Source: Streptomyces luteogriseus
GTDB taxonomy: Bacteria > Actinomycetota > Actinomycetes > Streptomycetales > Streptomycetaceae
Direction of reading: 5' to 3'
DNA length: 64,000 bases
Assembly: GCF_014205055.1 (NCBI RefSeq)
Contig: NZ_JACHMS010000001.1
Location: forward strand, 3,844,001 to 3,908,000
This document shows, piece by piece, positions 53,115 through 63,159 of this stretch. Positions within the stretch are counted from its first letter, which is position 1, and each line of letters starts with the position of its first letter. A program made the position numbers and the translations under genes. The notes under the pieces are model-generated. The model was given only the letters and a program-made list of their open reading frames with translations, was not told where the DNA came from and did not search any database.

Positions 53115-53139
53115 GAACCTCTTCCCCCAAGACACCGTC
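53115..53139 (+). promoter_or_regulatory. Sigma-E-type promoter of the MprF-like gene
   Basis: GAAC at 53115-53118 and CGTC at 53136-53139, a 17-bp spacer, as in SigE promoters of S. coelicolor (GGAAC...CGTC). Transcription would start near 53146. The gene sigE is in the same window. From memory this gene belongs to the sigma-E regulon there. Confidence 0.7.
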
Positions 53140-53161
53140 CTAGAGGGCGCAATGTCGCCGG

Positions 53162-55072
53162 ATGCCCGAATCGGCACCGGATCCAAGGTCTCTCGCAGAA
53201 CTACGGGATGCGATGTCTGTCAAGACAGATGAGGAAATGTCGGGCGAGGTTCCGAGTCGCGGCAGCGGCGCGGCACGTCCGGGCCGGATGCGCCGGATAC
53301 TGAGCGGGCCACGCCCCGAGGCCGTCCCCGTCCTCGTCGGCAGAGCCTGCGCCCTGGTGGGCGTCCTGGACATCGCCGCGGGCGTCTTCCCCCGCTTCCG
53401 GCACAGCCGCATGCACGCCATCGCCGAGGTCCTGCCCGGCGCACTCGGCCCGTTCGCGGCCGCCCTGTCCCTCAGCACCGGCGTCCTGCTGCTGCTCCTC
53501 GCCCACGGCCTCAAGCGCGGCAAGCGCCGGGCCTGGCGAGCAGCGGTCGCACTCCTGCCCGCCGGCGCCGTCGCGCAGTTCACCTACCGGCACTCGCTCG
53601 TGGGCACGCTGATCTCCCTGGCCCTGCTGGCCCCCCTGCTGCGCCACCGCGACCAGTTCAACGCCCTGCCCGACCCGCGCAGCCGCTGGCGTGCCCTCGC
53701 CAACTTCGTGCTCATGAGCGCCGGTTCACTCCTGCTCGGACTGCTCATCGTCAGCGTCCACGGCGAGCACATCATCGGTGACCCCAGCCTCGCCGACCGC
53801 ATCACCCACGTCATCTACGGCCTGTTCGGCTTCGAAGGCCCCGTCGACTACCAGGGCAACACCTCCTGGACCGTCGCCTTCTCCCTCGGCGCCCTCGGCC
53901 TGCTCACCGCCGTCACCACCATCTACCTGGCCTTCCGCCCCGAACACCCGGCCGCACAGCTCACCGAGGACGACGAGGCCCGGCTGCGCGCCCTGCTGGA
54001 CAAGCACGGACGCCGCGACTCCCTCGGCCACTTCGCCCTGCGCCGCGACAAGGCCGTCGTCTTCTCCCCCAGCGGCAAGGCGGCCGTGACCTACCGCGTC
54101 GTCTCCGGCGTGATGCTCGCCAGCGGCGACCCCATCGGCGACGTCGAGGCCTGGCCCGGCGCCATCGAACGCTTCATGGACGAGGCCAAGGCCCACTCCT
54201 GGACCCCCGCCGTCATGGGCTGCTCCGAGACCGGCGGCGAGGTGTGGACCCGCGAGACCGGGCTCGACGCCCTCGAACTGGGCGACGAGGCGGTGGTGGA
54301 CGTCGCGGATTTCTCCCTCGCCGGCCGCGCGATGCGCAACGTGCGCCAGATGGTCAAGCGCATCGAGCGCGCCGGTTACGAAACCCGGGTACGACGTGTC
54401 CGTGACCTCGGCGAAGCCGAACTGGAGCGCATCCGGCAGGCCGCCGACGACTGGCGCGGCACCGACACCGAACGCGGCTTCTCCATGGCCCTGGGCCGCG
54501 TCGGCGACCTCGCCGACGGCGACTGCCTCATCGCCACCGCCCACAAACAGGACGAGCACCCCGGCCCCTACGGCGACCTCAAGGCCATCCTGCACTTCGT
54601 GCCCTGGGGCACCGACGGCGTCTCCCTGGACCTGATGCGCCGCGACCGCTCGGCCGACCCCGGCATGAACGAACTGCTCATCGTGGCCTCCCTCCAGGCC
54701 GCCCCCCGGCTGGGCATCGCACGCGTCTCCCTCAACTTCGCCATGTTCCGCGCGGCACTGGCCCGCGGCGAGAAGATCGGAGCCGGACCCGTACTGCGCG
54801 CCTGGCGCGGACTGCTCGTCTTCCTCTCCCGCTGGTTCCAGATCGAGTCCCTCTACAAGTTCAACGCCAAGTTCCAGCCACGCTGGGAACCGCGCTTCGT
54901 CGTCTACCGCGCCTCCGCCGACCTCCCCCGCATCGGCTTCGCCGCCATGCAGGCCGAGGGCTTCGTCACCCTCGCCCTCCCCCTGCCGCGCTTCCTGCGC
55001 CGCCGGCGCCTCGCCACCCCCCGCCCCTGCGCCCACGGCACCATCACCGAACGGGACGTCCGGGCGGCATGA
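53162..55072 (+). CDS. MprF-like phosphatidylglycerol aminoacyltransferase-type membrane protein
   Basis: 636 residues from ATG 53162 (alternative ATGs at 53213 and 53237). N-terminal half has about five to six hydrophobic segments (about 55-260). The C-terminal half (about 270-610) is the LPG_synthase_C/DUF2156 domain with SGVMLASGDPIGD, FSMALGRVGDL, ISLDLMRRDRS-like GVSLDLMRRDR and LNFAMFRAAL. The enzyme moves lysine from Lys-tRNA to lipid in MprF; some relatives (LysX) have a fused lysyl-tRNA synthetase, which is absent. Envelope defence is supported by its sigma-E-type promoter. Confidence 0.9.
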   Translation: MPESAPDPRSLAELRDAMSVKTDEEMSGEVPSRGSGAARPGRMRRILSGPRPEAVPVLVGRACALVGVLDIAAGVFPRFRHSRMHAIAEVLPGALGPFAAALSLSTGVLLLLLAHGLKRGKRRAWRAAVALLPAGAVAQFTYRHSLVGTLISLALLAPLLRHRDQFNALPDPRSRWRALANFVLMSAGSLLLGLLIVSVHGEHIIGDPSLADRITHVIYGLFGFEGPVDYQGNTSWTVAFSLGALGLLTAVTTIYLAFRPEHPAAQLTEDDEARLRALLDKHGRRDSLGHFALRRDKAVVFSPSGKAAVTYRVVSGVMLASGDPIGDVEAWPGAIERFMDEAKAHSWTPAVMGCSETGGEVWTRETGLDALELGDEAVVDVADFSLAGRAMRNVRQMVKRIERAGYETRVRRVRDLGEAELERIRQAADDWRGTDTERGFSMALGRVGDLADGDCLIATAHKQDEHPGPYGDLKAILHFVPWGTDGVSLDLMRRDRSADPGMNELLIVASLQAAPRLGIARVSLNFAMFRAALARGEKIGAGPVLRAWRGLLVFLSRWFQIESLYKFNAKFQPRWEPRFVVYRASADLPRIGFAAMQAEGFVTLALPLPRFLRRRRLATPRPCAHGTITERDVRAA

Positions 55073-55144
55073 CCCCACCTCGCGAGGGGGCCGTCACCCG
55101 GGCCGCAGCGCCTGGCGGCCCCCGCCGGGGCCTACGCTGAACAT

Positions 55145-56035
55145 ATGAGCAACCAGAGCGGACGCGGGCGCGTGGCGGGCCTACCCGAATGGGACCGCTG
55201 CGCGGTCATGGGAGTCGTGAACGTCACCCCCGACTCCTTCTCCGACGGCGGCCGCTTCTTCGACACCACGGCCGCCGTCAAACGCGGCCTCGACCTGGTC
55301 ACCGAGGGCGCCGACCTCGTCGACGTGGGCGGCGAGTCCACCCGCCCCGGGGCCACCCGTGTCGACGAGGACGAGGAACTGCGCCGCGTCGTCCCCGTCG
55401 TGCGCGGCCTGGCCTCCGAAGGCGTCACGGTCTCCGTCGACACCATGCGCGCCTCCGTCGCCGAGCGGGCCCTCGCCGCCGGTGCCGCCCTCGTCAACGA
55501 CGTCAGCGGCGGCCTCGCCGACCCCCGCATGATCCCGGCCGTCGCCGACGCCGGCGCCCCCTTCGTCGTCATGCACTGGCGCGGCTTCCTCCAGGGCGGC
55601 AACGTCAGGGGCGAGTACACCGACGTCGTCACCGAAGTCGTCGACGAACTCCACGCACGCGTGGAAGCCGTCCTGGCCGGCGGCATCGCCCCCGAACGCA
55701 TCGTCGTCGACCCCGGCCTCGGCTTCTCCAAGGACGCCGGACACGACCTCGCCCTCCTCGCCCGCCTCGACCGGGTCCTCACCCTCGGCCACCCCCTGCT
55801 CGTCGCAGCCAGCCGCAAACGCTTCCTCGGCCGGGTCCTCGCCGGCCCCGACGGCCCACCGCCGCCCGCGCGCGAACGCGACGCCGCCACCGCCGCCGTC
55901 TCCGCACTCGCCGCGCACGCCGGCGCCTGGGCGGTCCGCGTCCACGAGGTACGCGCCACCGCCGACGCCGTCCGGGTCGCCCGCGCCATCGCGGGGGCAC
56001 GCGGTACGGGCACCGGGGCGGAAGGAACCCGGTGA
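55145..56035 (+). CDS. folP: Dihydropteroate synthase
   Basis: 296 residues. It joins 6-hydroxymethyl-dihydropterin diphosphate and p-aminobenzoate. Motifs are VMGVVNVTPDSFSDGG at about 22-37, VDVGGESTRPGA (60s-70s), VNDVSGG, VVDPGLGFSKD and ASRKRFLG. It starts the fol operon folP, an NTF2-like gene, folB, folK, DUF3180. ATG 55145. Its stop overlaps the next GTG by 4 bp. The target of sulfonamides. Confidence 0.97.
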   Translation: MSNQSGRGRVAGLPEWDRCAVMGVVNVTPDSFSDGGRFFDTTAAVKRGLDLVTEGADLVDVGGESTRPGATRVDEDEELRRVVPVVRGLASEGVTVSVDTMRASVAERALAAGAALVNDVSGGLADPRMIPAVADAGAPFVVMHWRGFLQGGNVRGEYTDVVTEVVDELHARVEAVLAGGIAPERIVVDPGLGFSKDAGHDLALLARLDRVLTLGHPLLVAASRKRFLGRVLAGPDGPPPPARERDAATAAVSALAAHAGAWAVRVHEVRATADAVRVARAIAGARGTGTGAEGTR

Positions 56036-56538
56036 GCGCCCCGCACACCGACGTCGAGCAGGTCGAAGCCGCCAACACCGCCTTCTACGAGGCACTGGAA
56101 CAGGGCGACTTCGAAGAACTGGCGTCGCTCTGGCTGACCCCCGCCGACCTGGGCGTCGACGAGTCCTACCACGACCCGGCCGACACCGGCGTGGTCTCCT
56201 GCGTCCACCCCGGCTGGCCCGTCCTCACCGGCCGCGGCGAAGTCCTCCGGTCCTACGCGCTGATCATGGCGAACACCGACTACATCCAGTTCATCCTCAC
56301 CGACGTGCACGTCTCGGTCACCGGCGACACCGCCCTGGTCAACTGCACCGAGAACATCCTCAGCGGCGGCCCCGCCCCCGAAGGAGCCGGCGAGGAGCTC
56401 GGCCCCCTCGTCGGACAGCTCGTGGTCGCCACCAACGTGTTCCGGCGCACGCCCCAGGGGTGGAAGATCTGGTCGCACCACGCTTCCCCCGTCCTGGCGG
56501 AAACCGACGAGGACGAACAGGACGACACCCCCGCCTGA
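56032..56538 (+). CDS. NTF2/SnoaL-like protein in the fol operon
   Basis: 168 residues starting GTG 56032, which overlaps folP (GTGA). The cone-shaped NTF2 fold is visible as EAANTAFYEALEQGDFEELASLW at the start and FRRTPQGWKIWSHHASPV at the end, typical of SnoaL-like and DUF4440 proteins. The role in folate synthesis is not known. It lies between folP and folB, about 235 bp from folB. It may be an enzyme or a scaffold; no catalytic residue can be named. Confidence 0.82.
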   Translation: MSAPHTDVEQVEAANTAFYEALEQGDFEELASLWLTPADLGVDESYHDPADTGVVSCVHPGWPVLTGRGEVLRSYALIMANTDYIQFILTDVHVSVTGDTALVNCTENILSGGPAPEGAGEELGPLVGQLVVATNVFRRTPQGWKIWSHHASPVLAETDEDEQDDTPA

Positions 56539-56774
56539 GTGGGTAGGCGGCAGGAAGTGGTTGGAATCACGGACGCCCGGGTAGGGGCGGCTACCAACCT
56601 GCGCACCGACGGGTTCCCCAGGGGAAACGCTGGATGAATCCTGCCGGACCCGGCCGAAGCCCCCACCCCGTGGCCCGTCCCCGTCCGTGCGCGCAGGTAG
56701 ATTCGACCGAGGCCGGTGTGCCGACCGCACACGGCACCGACCGGCCCTGACCGACGATTGCAGGAGTGATTCGC

Positions 56775-57134
56775 GTGGATCGTGTCGCGCTGCGCGGCCT
56801 GAAGGCCCGTGGGCACCACGGCGTGTTCCCCAGGGAACGCGAAGAGGGCCAGACCTTCATCGTGGACCTCGTCCTCGGCCTCGACACCCGACCGGCCGCG
56901 GCCGACGACGACCTGGCGAAGACCGTGCACTACGGCATCGTGGCGGAGGAGGTCGTGGCCGTCGTCCAGGGCGAGCCCGTCGACCTCATCGAGACGCTCG
57001 CCGAGCGCATCGCCCAGGTCTGTCTGAAGCACGAGGGAGTACAGGAGGTCGAGGTCTGCGTCCACAAACCGGACGCACCGATCACCGTCCCCTTCGACGA
57101 CGTGACCGTCACCATCACCCGGAGCCGAGCATGA
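56775..57134 (+). CDS. folB: Dihydroneopterin aldolase
   Basis: 119 residues. Converts dihydroneopterin to 6-hydroxymethyl-dihydropterin. Family stretches are ARGHHGVFPRERE at about 10-22, DLAKTVHYGIVAEEV at about 50-64, LIETLAERIA and the C-terminal VHKPDAPI. I chose GTG 56775, 8 nt after GGAG; a GTG at 56766 would overlap that ribosome site. The folK start overlaps by 4 bp. Confidence 0.95.
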   Translation: MDRVALRGLKARGHHGVFPREREEGQTFIVDLVLGLDTRPAAADDDLAKTVHYGIVAEEVVAVVQGEPVDLIETLAERIAQVCLKHEGVQEVEVCVHKPDAPITVPFDDVTVTITRSRA

Positions 57135-57742
57135 CCGCGCCCTTCATCAAGGGTCCCAGCGACCCGACCGTACAGCCGGTACCCGCCTCCGTCGTCGAGA
57201 AGGTCGACGCCGCCGACACGACCCTGTCCAACCCCAAATGGGCCGTGGTCGCCCTCGGCTCCAACCTCGGCAACCGCCTGGAAACCCTCCAGGGAGCCGT
57301 CGACGCCCTCGGCGACACGCCCGGCCTGCGCATCAAGGGCGTCTCCCCCGTCTACGAGACCGAGCCCTGGGGCGTCGACCCCGGCAGCCAGCCCGCCTAC
57401 TTCAACGCCGTCGTGGTCCTCAAGACCACCCTCCCGCCGTCCTCGCTCCTGGAGCGCGCCCATGCGGTGGAGGAGGCCTTCCACCGCGTCCGGGACGAAC
57501 ACTGGGGCCCCCGCACCCTCGACGTCGACATCGTCTCCTACTCCGACGTCGTCTCCGACGACCCGCAGCTCACCCTCCCCCACCCCCGCGCCCACGAGCG
57601 CGCCTTCGTCCTGGCCCCCTGGCACGACCTGGACCCCGAAGCGCAGCTGCCCGGCCGCGGGCCCGTCGCCGGACTCCTGGACACCGTCACCCGCGACGGC
57701 GTGGCGCCCCGCCGGGACCTGGAACTCCGGCTGCCCGAGTAG
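57131..57742 (+). CDS. folK: 6-hydroxymethyl-dihydropterin pyrophosphokinase
   Basis: 203 residues. Motif VVALGSNLGNRLETL at about 39-53, then SPVYETEPWG and the ATP/Mg site RTLDVDIVSY near 140. The first 35 residues are an extension before the fold. ATG 57131 overlaps folB by 4 bp. It supplies the substrate of FolP. Confidence 0.96.
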   Translation: MTAPFIKGPSDPTVQPVPASVVEKVDAADTTLSNPKWAVVALGSNLGNRLETLQGAVDALGDTPGLRIKGVSPVYETEPWGVDPGSQPAYFNAVVVLKTTLPPSSLLERAHAVEEAFHRVRDEHWGPRTLDVDIVSYSDVVSDDPQLTLPHPRAHERAFVLAPWHDLDPEAQLPGRGPVAGLLDTVTRDGVAPRRDLELRLPE

Positions 57743-57802
57743 CCGTTAAGGTCAAGACGGCCGCGAACCGGGCCGGAGAACCGGGGGAACCGAAGGGACA
57801 CC

Positions 57803-58291
57803 GTGAGAGAGCTGCGTATCAGGGTGCTGGCCGCCGTCTTCGTCGTGGCCGGCGTCCTGTCCTGGGCGGGCGCCCGCCTCTGGAACTCGGTCGGAACGCT
57901 CCCGAGCGTCCCCCTGGCCGCCCCCATCGTCCTCGCCGTGATCGCCGTGATCCTGCTGGCCACGGCGCTCTCGATCCGCACCCGCCTCAAGGCCCAGCGC
58001 GAACGCCGCCCCGAGGCCAAGGGCGTCGACCCCCTCATGGCGGCCCGCGCGGTCGTCTTCGGCCACGCCAGCGCCCTGGTCGCCGCCCTGGTCGCCGGCA
58101 TGTACGGCGGCACCGGCGTCTTCCTCCTGGAATCCCTCGACATCCCGGCCCGCCGCGACCAGGCCATCTACGCCGGCCTCTCCGTCCTCGCGGGCATCGG
58201 CGTCATAGCGGCAGCGATCTTCCTGGAACGCGTCTGCAAACTCCCGGAAGACGACGAGAACGACGGCACGGGGGTTGCCCCGACGGTCTGA
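57803..58291 (+). CDS. DUF3180 membrane protein
   Basis: 162 residues from GTG 57803. Four hydrophobic segments: about 8-28 (VLAAVFVVAGVLSWAGA), 38-56, 84-105 and 122-144 (GLSVLAGIGVIAAAIFLE). The family is found after folK in actinobacteria, and its role is unknown. An adaptor of the FolK/FtsH region is possible but not shown. Convergent with folE. Confidence 0.85.
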   Translation: MRELRIRVLAAVFVVAGVLSWAGARLWNSVGTLPSVPLAAPIVLAVIAVILLATALSIRTRLKAQRERRPEAKGVDPLMAARAVVFGHASALVAALVAGMYGGTGVFLLESLDIPARRDQAIYAGLSVLAGIGVIAAAIFLERVCKLPEDDENDGTGVAPTV

Positions 58292-58306
58292 CGCGGGGCG
58301 ACCTCG

Positions 58307-58351
58307 GGCGTCAGCGGCGTCAGCGGCGTCAGCGGCGTCAGCGGCGTCAGC
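58307..58351. repeat. Five perfect GGCGTCAGC repeats
   Basis: Five exact 9-bp copies between the convergent DUF3180 and folE genes. The last copy overlaps the folE stop codon (58347-58349). No terminator-like hairpin is seen there. Confidence 0.92.
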
Positions 58352-58952
58352 GCGCCATGATGAGGCTCATCGCCTCGTTCCGCGTCGCCATGTCCCGCAG
58401 CTGACCCCGTACGGCCGACGTCAGCGTCTTGGCCCCCGGCTTGCGGATCCCCCGCATCGACATGCACATGTGCTCGCACTCCACGACCACGATGACTCCG
58501 CGCGGCTCCAGGATCTCCATCAGCGAGTCCGCGATCTGCGTGGTGAGTCGTTCCTGCACCTGTGGACGCCGGGCGTAGACGTCCACGAGCCGGGCCAGCT
58601 TGGACAGCCCGGTGATCTTGCCGCTGGTGGCCGGAATGTACCCGACGTGCGCGACGCCCCGGAACGGTACGAGATGGTGCTCACAGGTCGAGTACACCTC
58701 GATGTCCTTCACGAGGACCATCTCGTCGTGCCCGATGTCGAACGTCGTCGTCAGCACGTCCTCGGGCTTTTGCCACAGCCCCGCGAATATCTCCTTGTAC
58801 GCCCGCGCCACCCGCGCCGGCGTCTCCCGGAGGCCCTCGCGGTCCGGGTCCTCGCCGACCGCGATCAGGAGCTCGCGCACGGCGTTCTCGGCGCGCTTCT
58901 CGTCGAACTCGCCGATATGGCCGGCGCCGTCCAGCGTCACGGGGTCGGTCAT
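58347..58952 (-). CDS. folE: GTP cyclohydrolase I
   Basis: 201 residues. Makes 7,8-dihydroneopterin triphosphate from GTP, the first folate step. Zinc ligands in STCEHHLVPF, with the second Cys in VECEHMCMSMRG, and the family stretch IPATSGKITGLSKLARLV. ATG 58952 was chosen; it follows GAGG by about 7 nt. A GTG at 58979 would add nine residues. It is the last gene of the tilS-hpt-ftsH-folE set, with a hairpin between ftsH and it. Confidence 0.96.
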   Translation of the reverse strand: MTDPVTLDGAGHIGEFDEKRAENAVRELLIAVGEDPDREGLRETPARVARAYKEIFAGLWQKPEDVLTTTFDIGHDEMVLVKDIEVYSTCEHHLVPFRGVAHVGYIPATSGKITGLSKLARLVDVYARRPQVQERLTTQIADSLMEILEPRGVIVVVECEHMCMSMRGIRKPGAKTLTSAVRGQLRDMATRNEAMSLIMAR

Positions 58953-59005
58953 CAGATGCCTCGTTCCTGTGTCCTTCACGGGGCGGCCTGCGGAAATGGC
59001 GAAAA

Positions 59006-59041
59006 GCCGCGCCCCCCAGGCTAAAACCTGGGGGGCGCGGC
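59006..59041. terminator. Hairpin between ftsH and folE
   Basis: Perfect 15-bp arms GCCGCGCCCCCCAGG (59006-59020) and complement (59027-59041) with loop CTAAAA. It may end ftsH transcripts before folE or attenuate read-through. Confidence 0.85.
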
Positions 59042-59078
59042 ATCCATTCCGGGGCGGTGGGCCGCCGGGAGAGCCCGG

Positions 59079-61154
<2,076 letters not shown>

Positions 61155-61304
61155 AGTGAGTTTGATAAAGACTGTTCTTCGGACGGTACCCCAGCATTGT
61201 CACCTGAAGCTGCGTGGGACGACTGGCGATCCGCCTACGCCTGCTCCAACGGCGGGAGGCCCGCTGGGGTTCCCGATCACCGTGACGGCACCGCGGCCGG
61301 GGTT

Positions 61305-61865
61305 TCAGCCGCCGTACACGTGGGGCGCGAGCGTACCGACGAACGGGAGATTGCGGTACTTCTCGGCGTAGTCGAGGCCGTAGCCCACGACGAATTCGTT
61401 GGGGATGTCGAAGCCGACCCATTCCACGTCGATGGCGACCTTCGCGGCCTCGGGCTTGCGCAGCAGCGTGCACACCTTGAGGGAGGCGGGCTCGCGCGAG
61501 CCGAGGTTGGAGAGCAGCCAGGACAGGGTCAGGCCGGAGTCGATGATGTCTTCGACGATCAGGACGTGCTTGCCCTTGATGTCGGTGTCGAGGTCCTTGA
61601 GGATCCGCACCACACCGGAGGACTGGGTGCCCGCCCCGTACGAGGATACGGCCATCCAGTCCATGGTGACGGGGGTGGACAGCGCCCTGGCGAGGTCGGC
61701 CATGACCATCACCGCGCCCTTGAGGACTCCGACGATGAGCAGGTCCTTGCCTGCGTACTCCGCGTCGATCTTCGCTGCCAGCTCGGCGAGCTTGGCGTCG
61801 ATCTCTTCCTTGGTGATGAGCACCTTCTCGAGGTCGGCACCCATGTCTTTCGCGTCCACCCGCAT
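61305..61865 (-). CDS. hpt: Hypoxanthine phosphoribosyltransferase
   Basis: 186 residues from ATG 61865 (GTG 61868 is one codon longer). The PRPP loop is VLIVEDIIDSGLTLSWL at about 105-121, with VLKGAVMVMADLA earlier and the loop VSSYGAGT. Purine salvage with PRPP. The tilS gene ends 61 bp upstream on the same strand. The gene order tilS-hpt-ftsH is common in Gram-positive bacteria. Confidence 0.96.
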   Translation of the reverse strand: MRVDAKDMGADLEKVLITKEEIDAKLAELAAKIDAEYAGKDLLIVGVLKGAVMVMADLARALSTPVTMDWMAVSSYGAGTQSSGVVRILKDLDTDIKGKHVLIVEDIIDSGLTLSWLLSNLGSREPASLKVCTLLRKPEAAKVAIDVEWVGFDIPNEFVVGYGLDYAEKYRNLPFVGTLAPHVYGG

Positions 61866-61926
61866 CACTTTCGGTCGTCCCAGCGGCCGATCGGCCCCTC
61901 CGCCGGCTGCGGGGAGGGGTCGTGGT

Positions 61927-62964
61927 TCAGCCTTGCCGAATCACCAGTCTGCCACCCTGCCGCTGGGCCACGACTTTGCCGGGGAGGTTGATGGCTCCCT
62001 GACCGCGCCAGCCGGTGATCAGCCGGTCGACTTCCTCGATGTGGCGGGCGAAGAGTGATCCGGCGGGTGCGCCGGCGTCGATGGCGGCCCGGCGCAGGAT
62101 GCGGCGGCGTACGGCGGGTGGCAGGGCGTAGAGCTTGGCGCATTCGAGGAGTCCGGTGGCGTCGCGGACGGTGGCCTCGGCCTGGCCGGCCCAGGAGTCG
62201 AGGGCGTCGGCGTCGTCGCGGGAGAGCTGGGCCGTGCGGGCGAGGGCTTCCACGACGCCTTTGCCGAGGGCCTTCTCCAGGGCGGGCAGGCCTTCGTGGC
62301 GCAGCCGGGAGCGGGTGTAGGCCGGGTCGGCGTTGTGGGGGTCGTCCCAGACGGGCAGGGACTGGACCATGCAGGCCTTGCGGGCGGTCTGCCGGTCGAG
62401 TTCCAGGAAGGGGCGGCGGTAGCGGCCGCCGGCTCCCGAGACGGCGGCCATGCCGGACAGGGAGCGGATGCCGGAGCCGCGGGCGAGGCCGAGGAGGACG
62501 GTTTCGGCCTGGTCGTCGCGGGTGTGGCCGAGCAGGACGGCGGCGGCGCCGTGGCGTTCGGCGGCGGTGTCGAGCGCGGCGTAGCGGGCGTCGCGGGCGG
62601 CGGCTTCGGGTCCGCCGGTGCGGCCGACGGTGACGGCGACGGAGTCGACGGGGTCGAGGCCGAGTTCGCGCAGGCGCTGGACGACTTCCGCGGCGCGGGC
62701 GTCGGAGCCGGGCTGGAGGCCGTGGTCGACGGTGACGCCGCCGGCTCTGATGCCGAGTTTGGGGGATTCGAAGGCGAGGGCGGAGGCGAGGGCCATGGAG
62801 TCGGCGCCTCCGGAGCAGGCCACGAGCACGAGCGGCGGGGGCGGCAGCTCGTGCGGGAGGGCGTGCGGGACCGCGGCGGGGGCGCGGTGGTGTTCGGTGA
62901 GGAGGTCGTGGAGGACGCGGCGGACCGCCAGGCGTATCGCCGCGACCGCAGGATGGGGACCCAT
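61927..62964 (-). CDS. tilS: tRNA(Ile)-lysidine synthase
   Basis: 345 residues, ATG 62964. PP-loop ATPase motif SGGADS at 51-56. Further stretches are DHGLQPGSDARA, HTRDDQAETVLLGLARGSG and the AA-loop RRPFLELDRQTAR. It adds lysine to C34 of tRNA(Ile) CAU so it reads AUA. The C-terminal domain of the long E. coli form is absent, as usual in actinobacteria. First gene of the tilS-hpt-ftsH-folE run. Confidence 0.96.
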   Translation of the reverse strand: MGPHPAVAAIRLAVRRVLHDLLTEHHRAPAAVPHALPHELPPPPLVLVACSGGADSMALASALAFESPKLGIRAGGVTVDHGLQPGSDARAAEVVQRLRELGLDPVDSVAVTVGRTGGPEAAARDARYAALDTAAERHGAAAVLLGHTRDDQAETVLLGLARGSGIRSLSGMAAVSGAGGRYRRPFLELDRQTARKACMVQSLPVWDDPHNADPAYTRSRLRHEGLPALEKALGKGVVEALARTAQLSRDDADALDSWAGQAEATVRDATGLLECAKLYALPPAVRRRILRRAAIDAGAPAGSLFARHIEEVDRLITGWRGQGAINLPGKVVAQRQGGRLVIRQG

Positions 62965-63159
62965 GTCCGGTTCCCTTCATGAAGTTTTCGGGGGTGAGTC
63001 CGCGTGCCGGTCACGCAGAGTGTGTAGATGGTGACAGAAGCGGGCCGTTCCCCGAGCATTGCACGCCTACCCCTGCCTCACGGTCCCTCGGACGGGTGAT
63101 TGGAGGGGCGTTCGCCTGCCGTCGGCCGGTTTCCTTTCACGACCTTCCCGCGATGTTCA

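Noticed and set aside
53152..53160. ATG at 53152 as start of the MprF-like gene
   Set aside because: It is out of frame with the membrane protein. 53162 or a later in-frame ATG is used.
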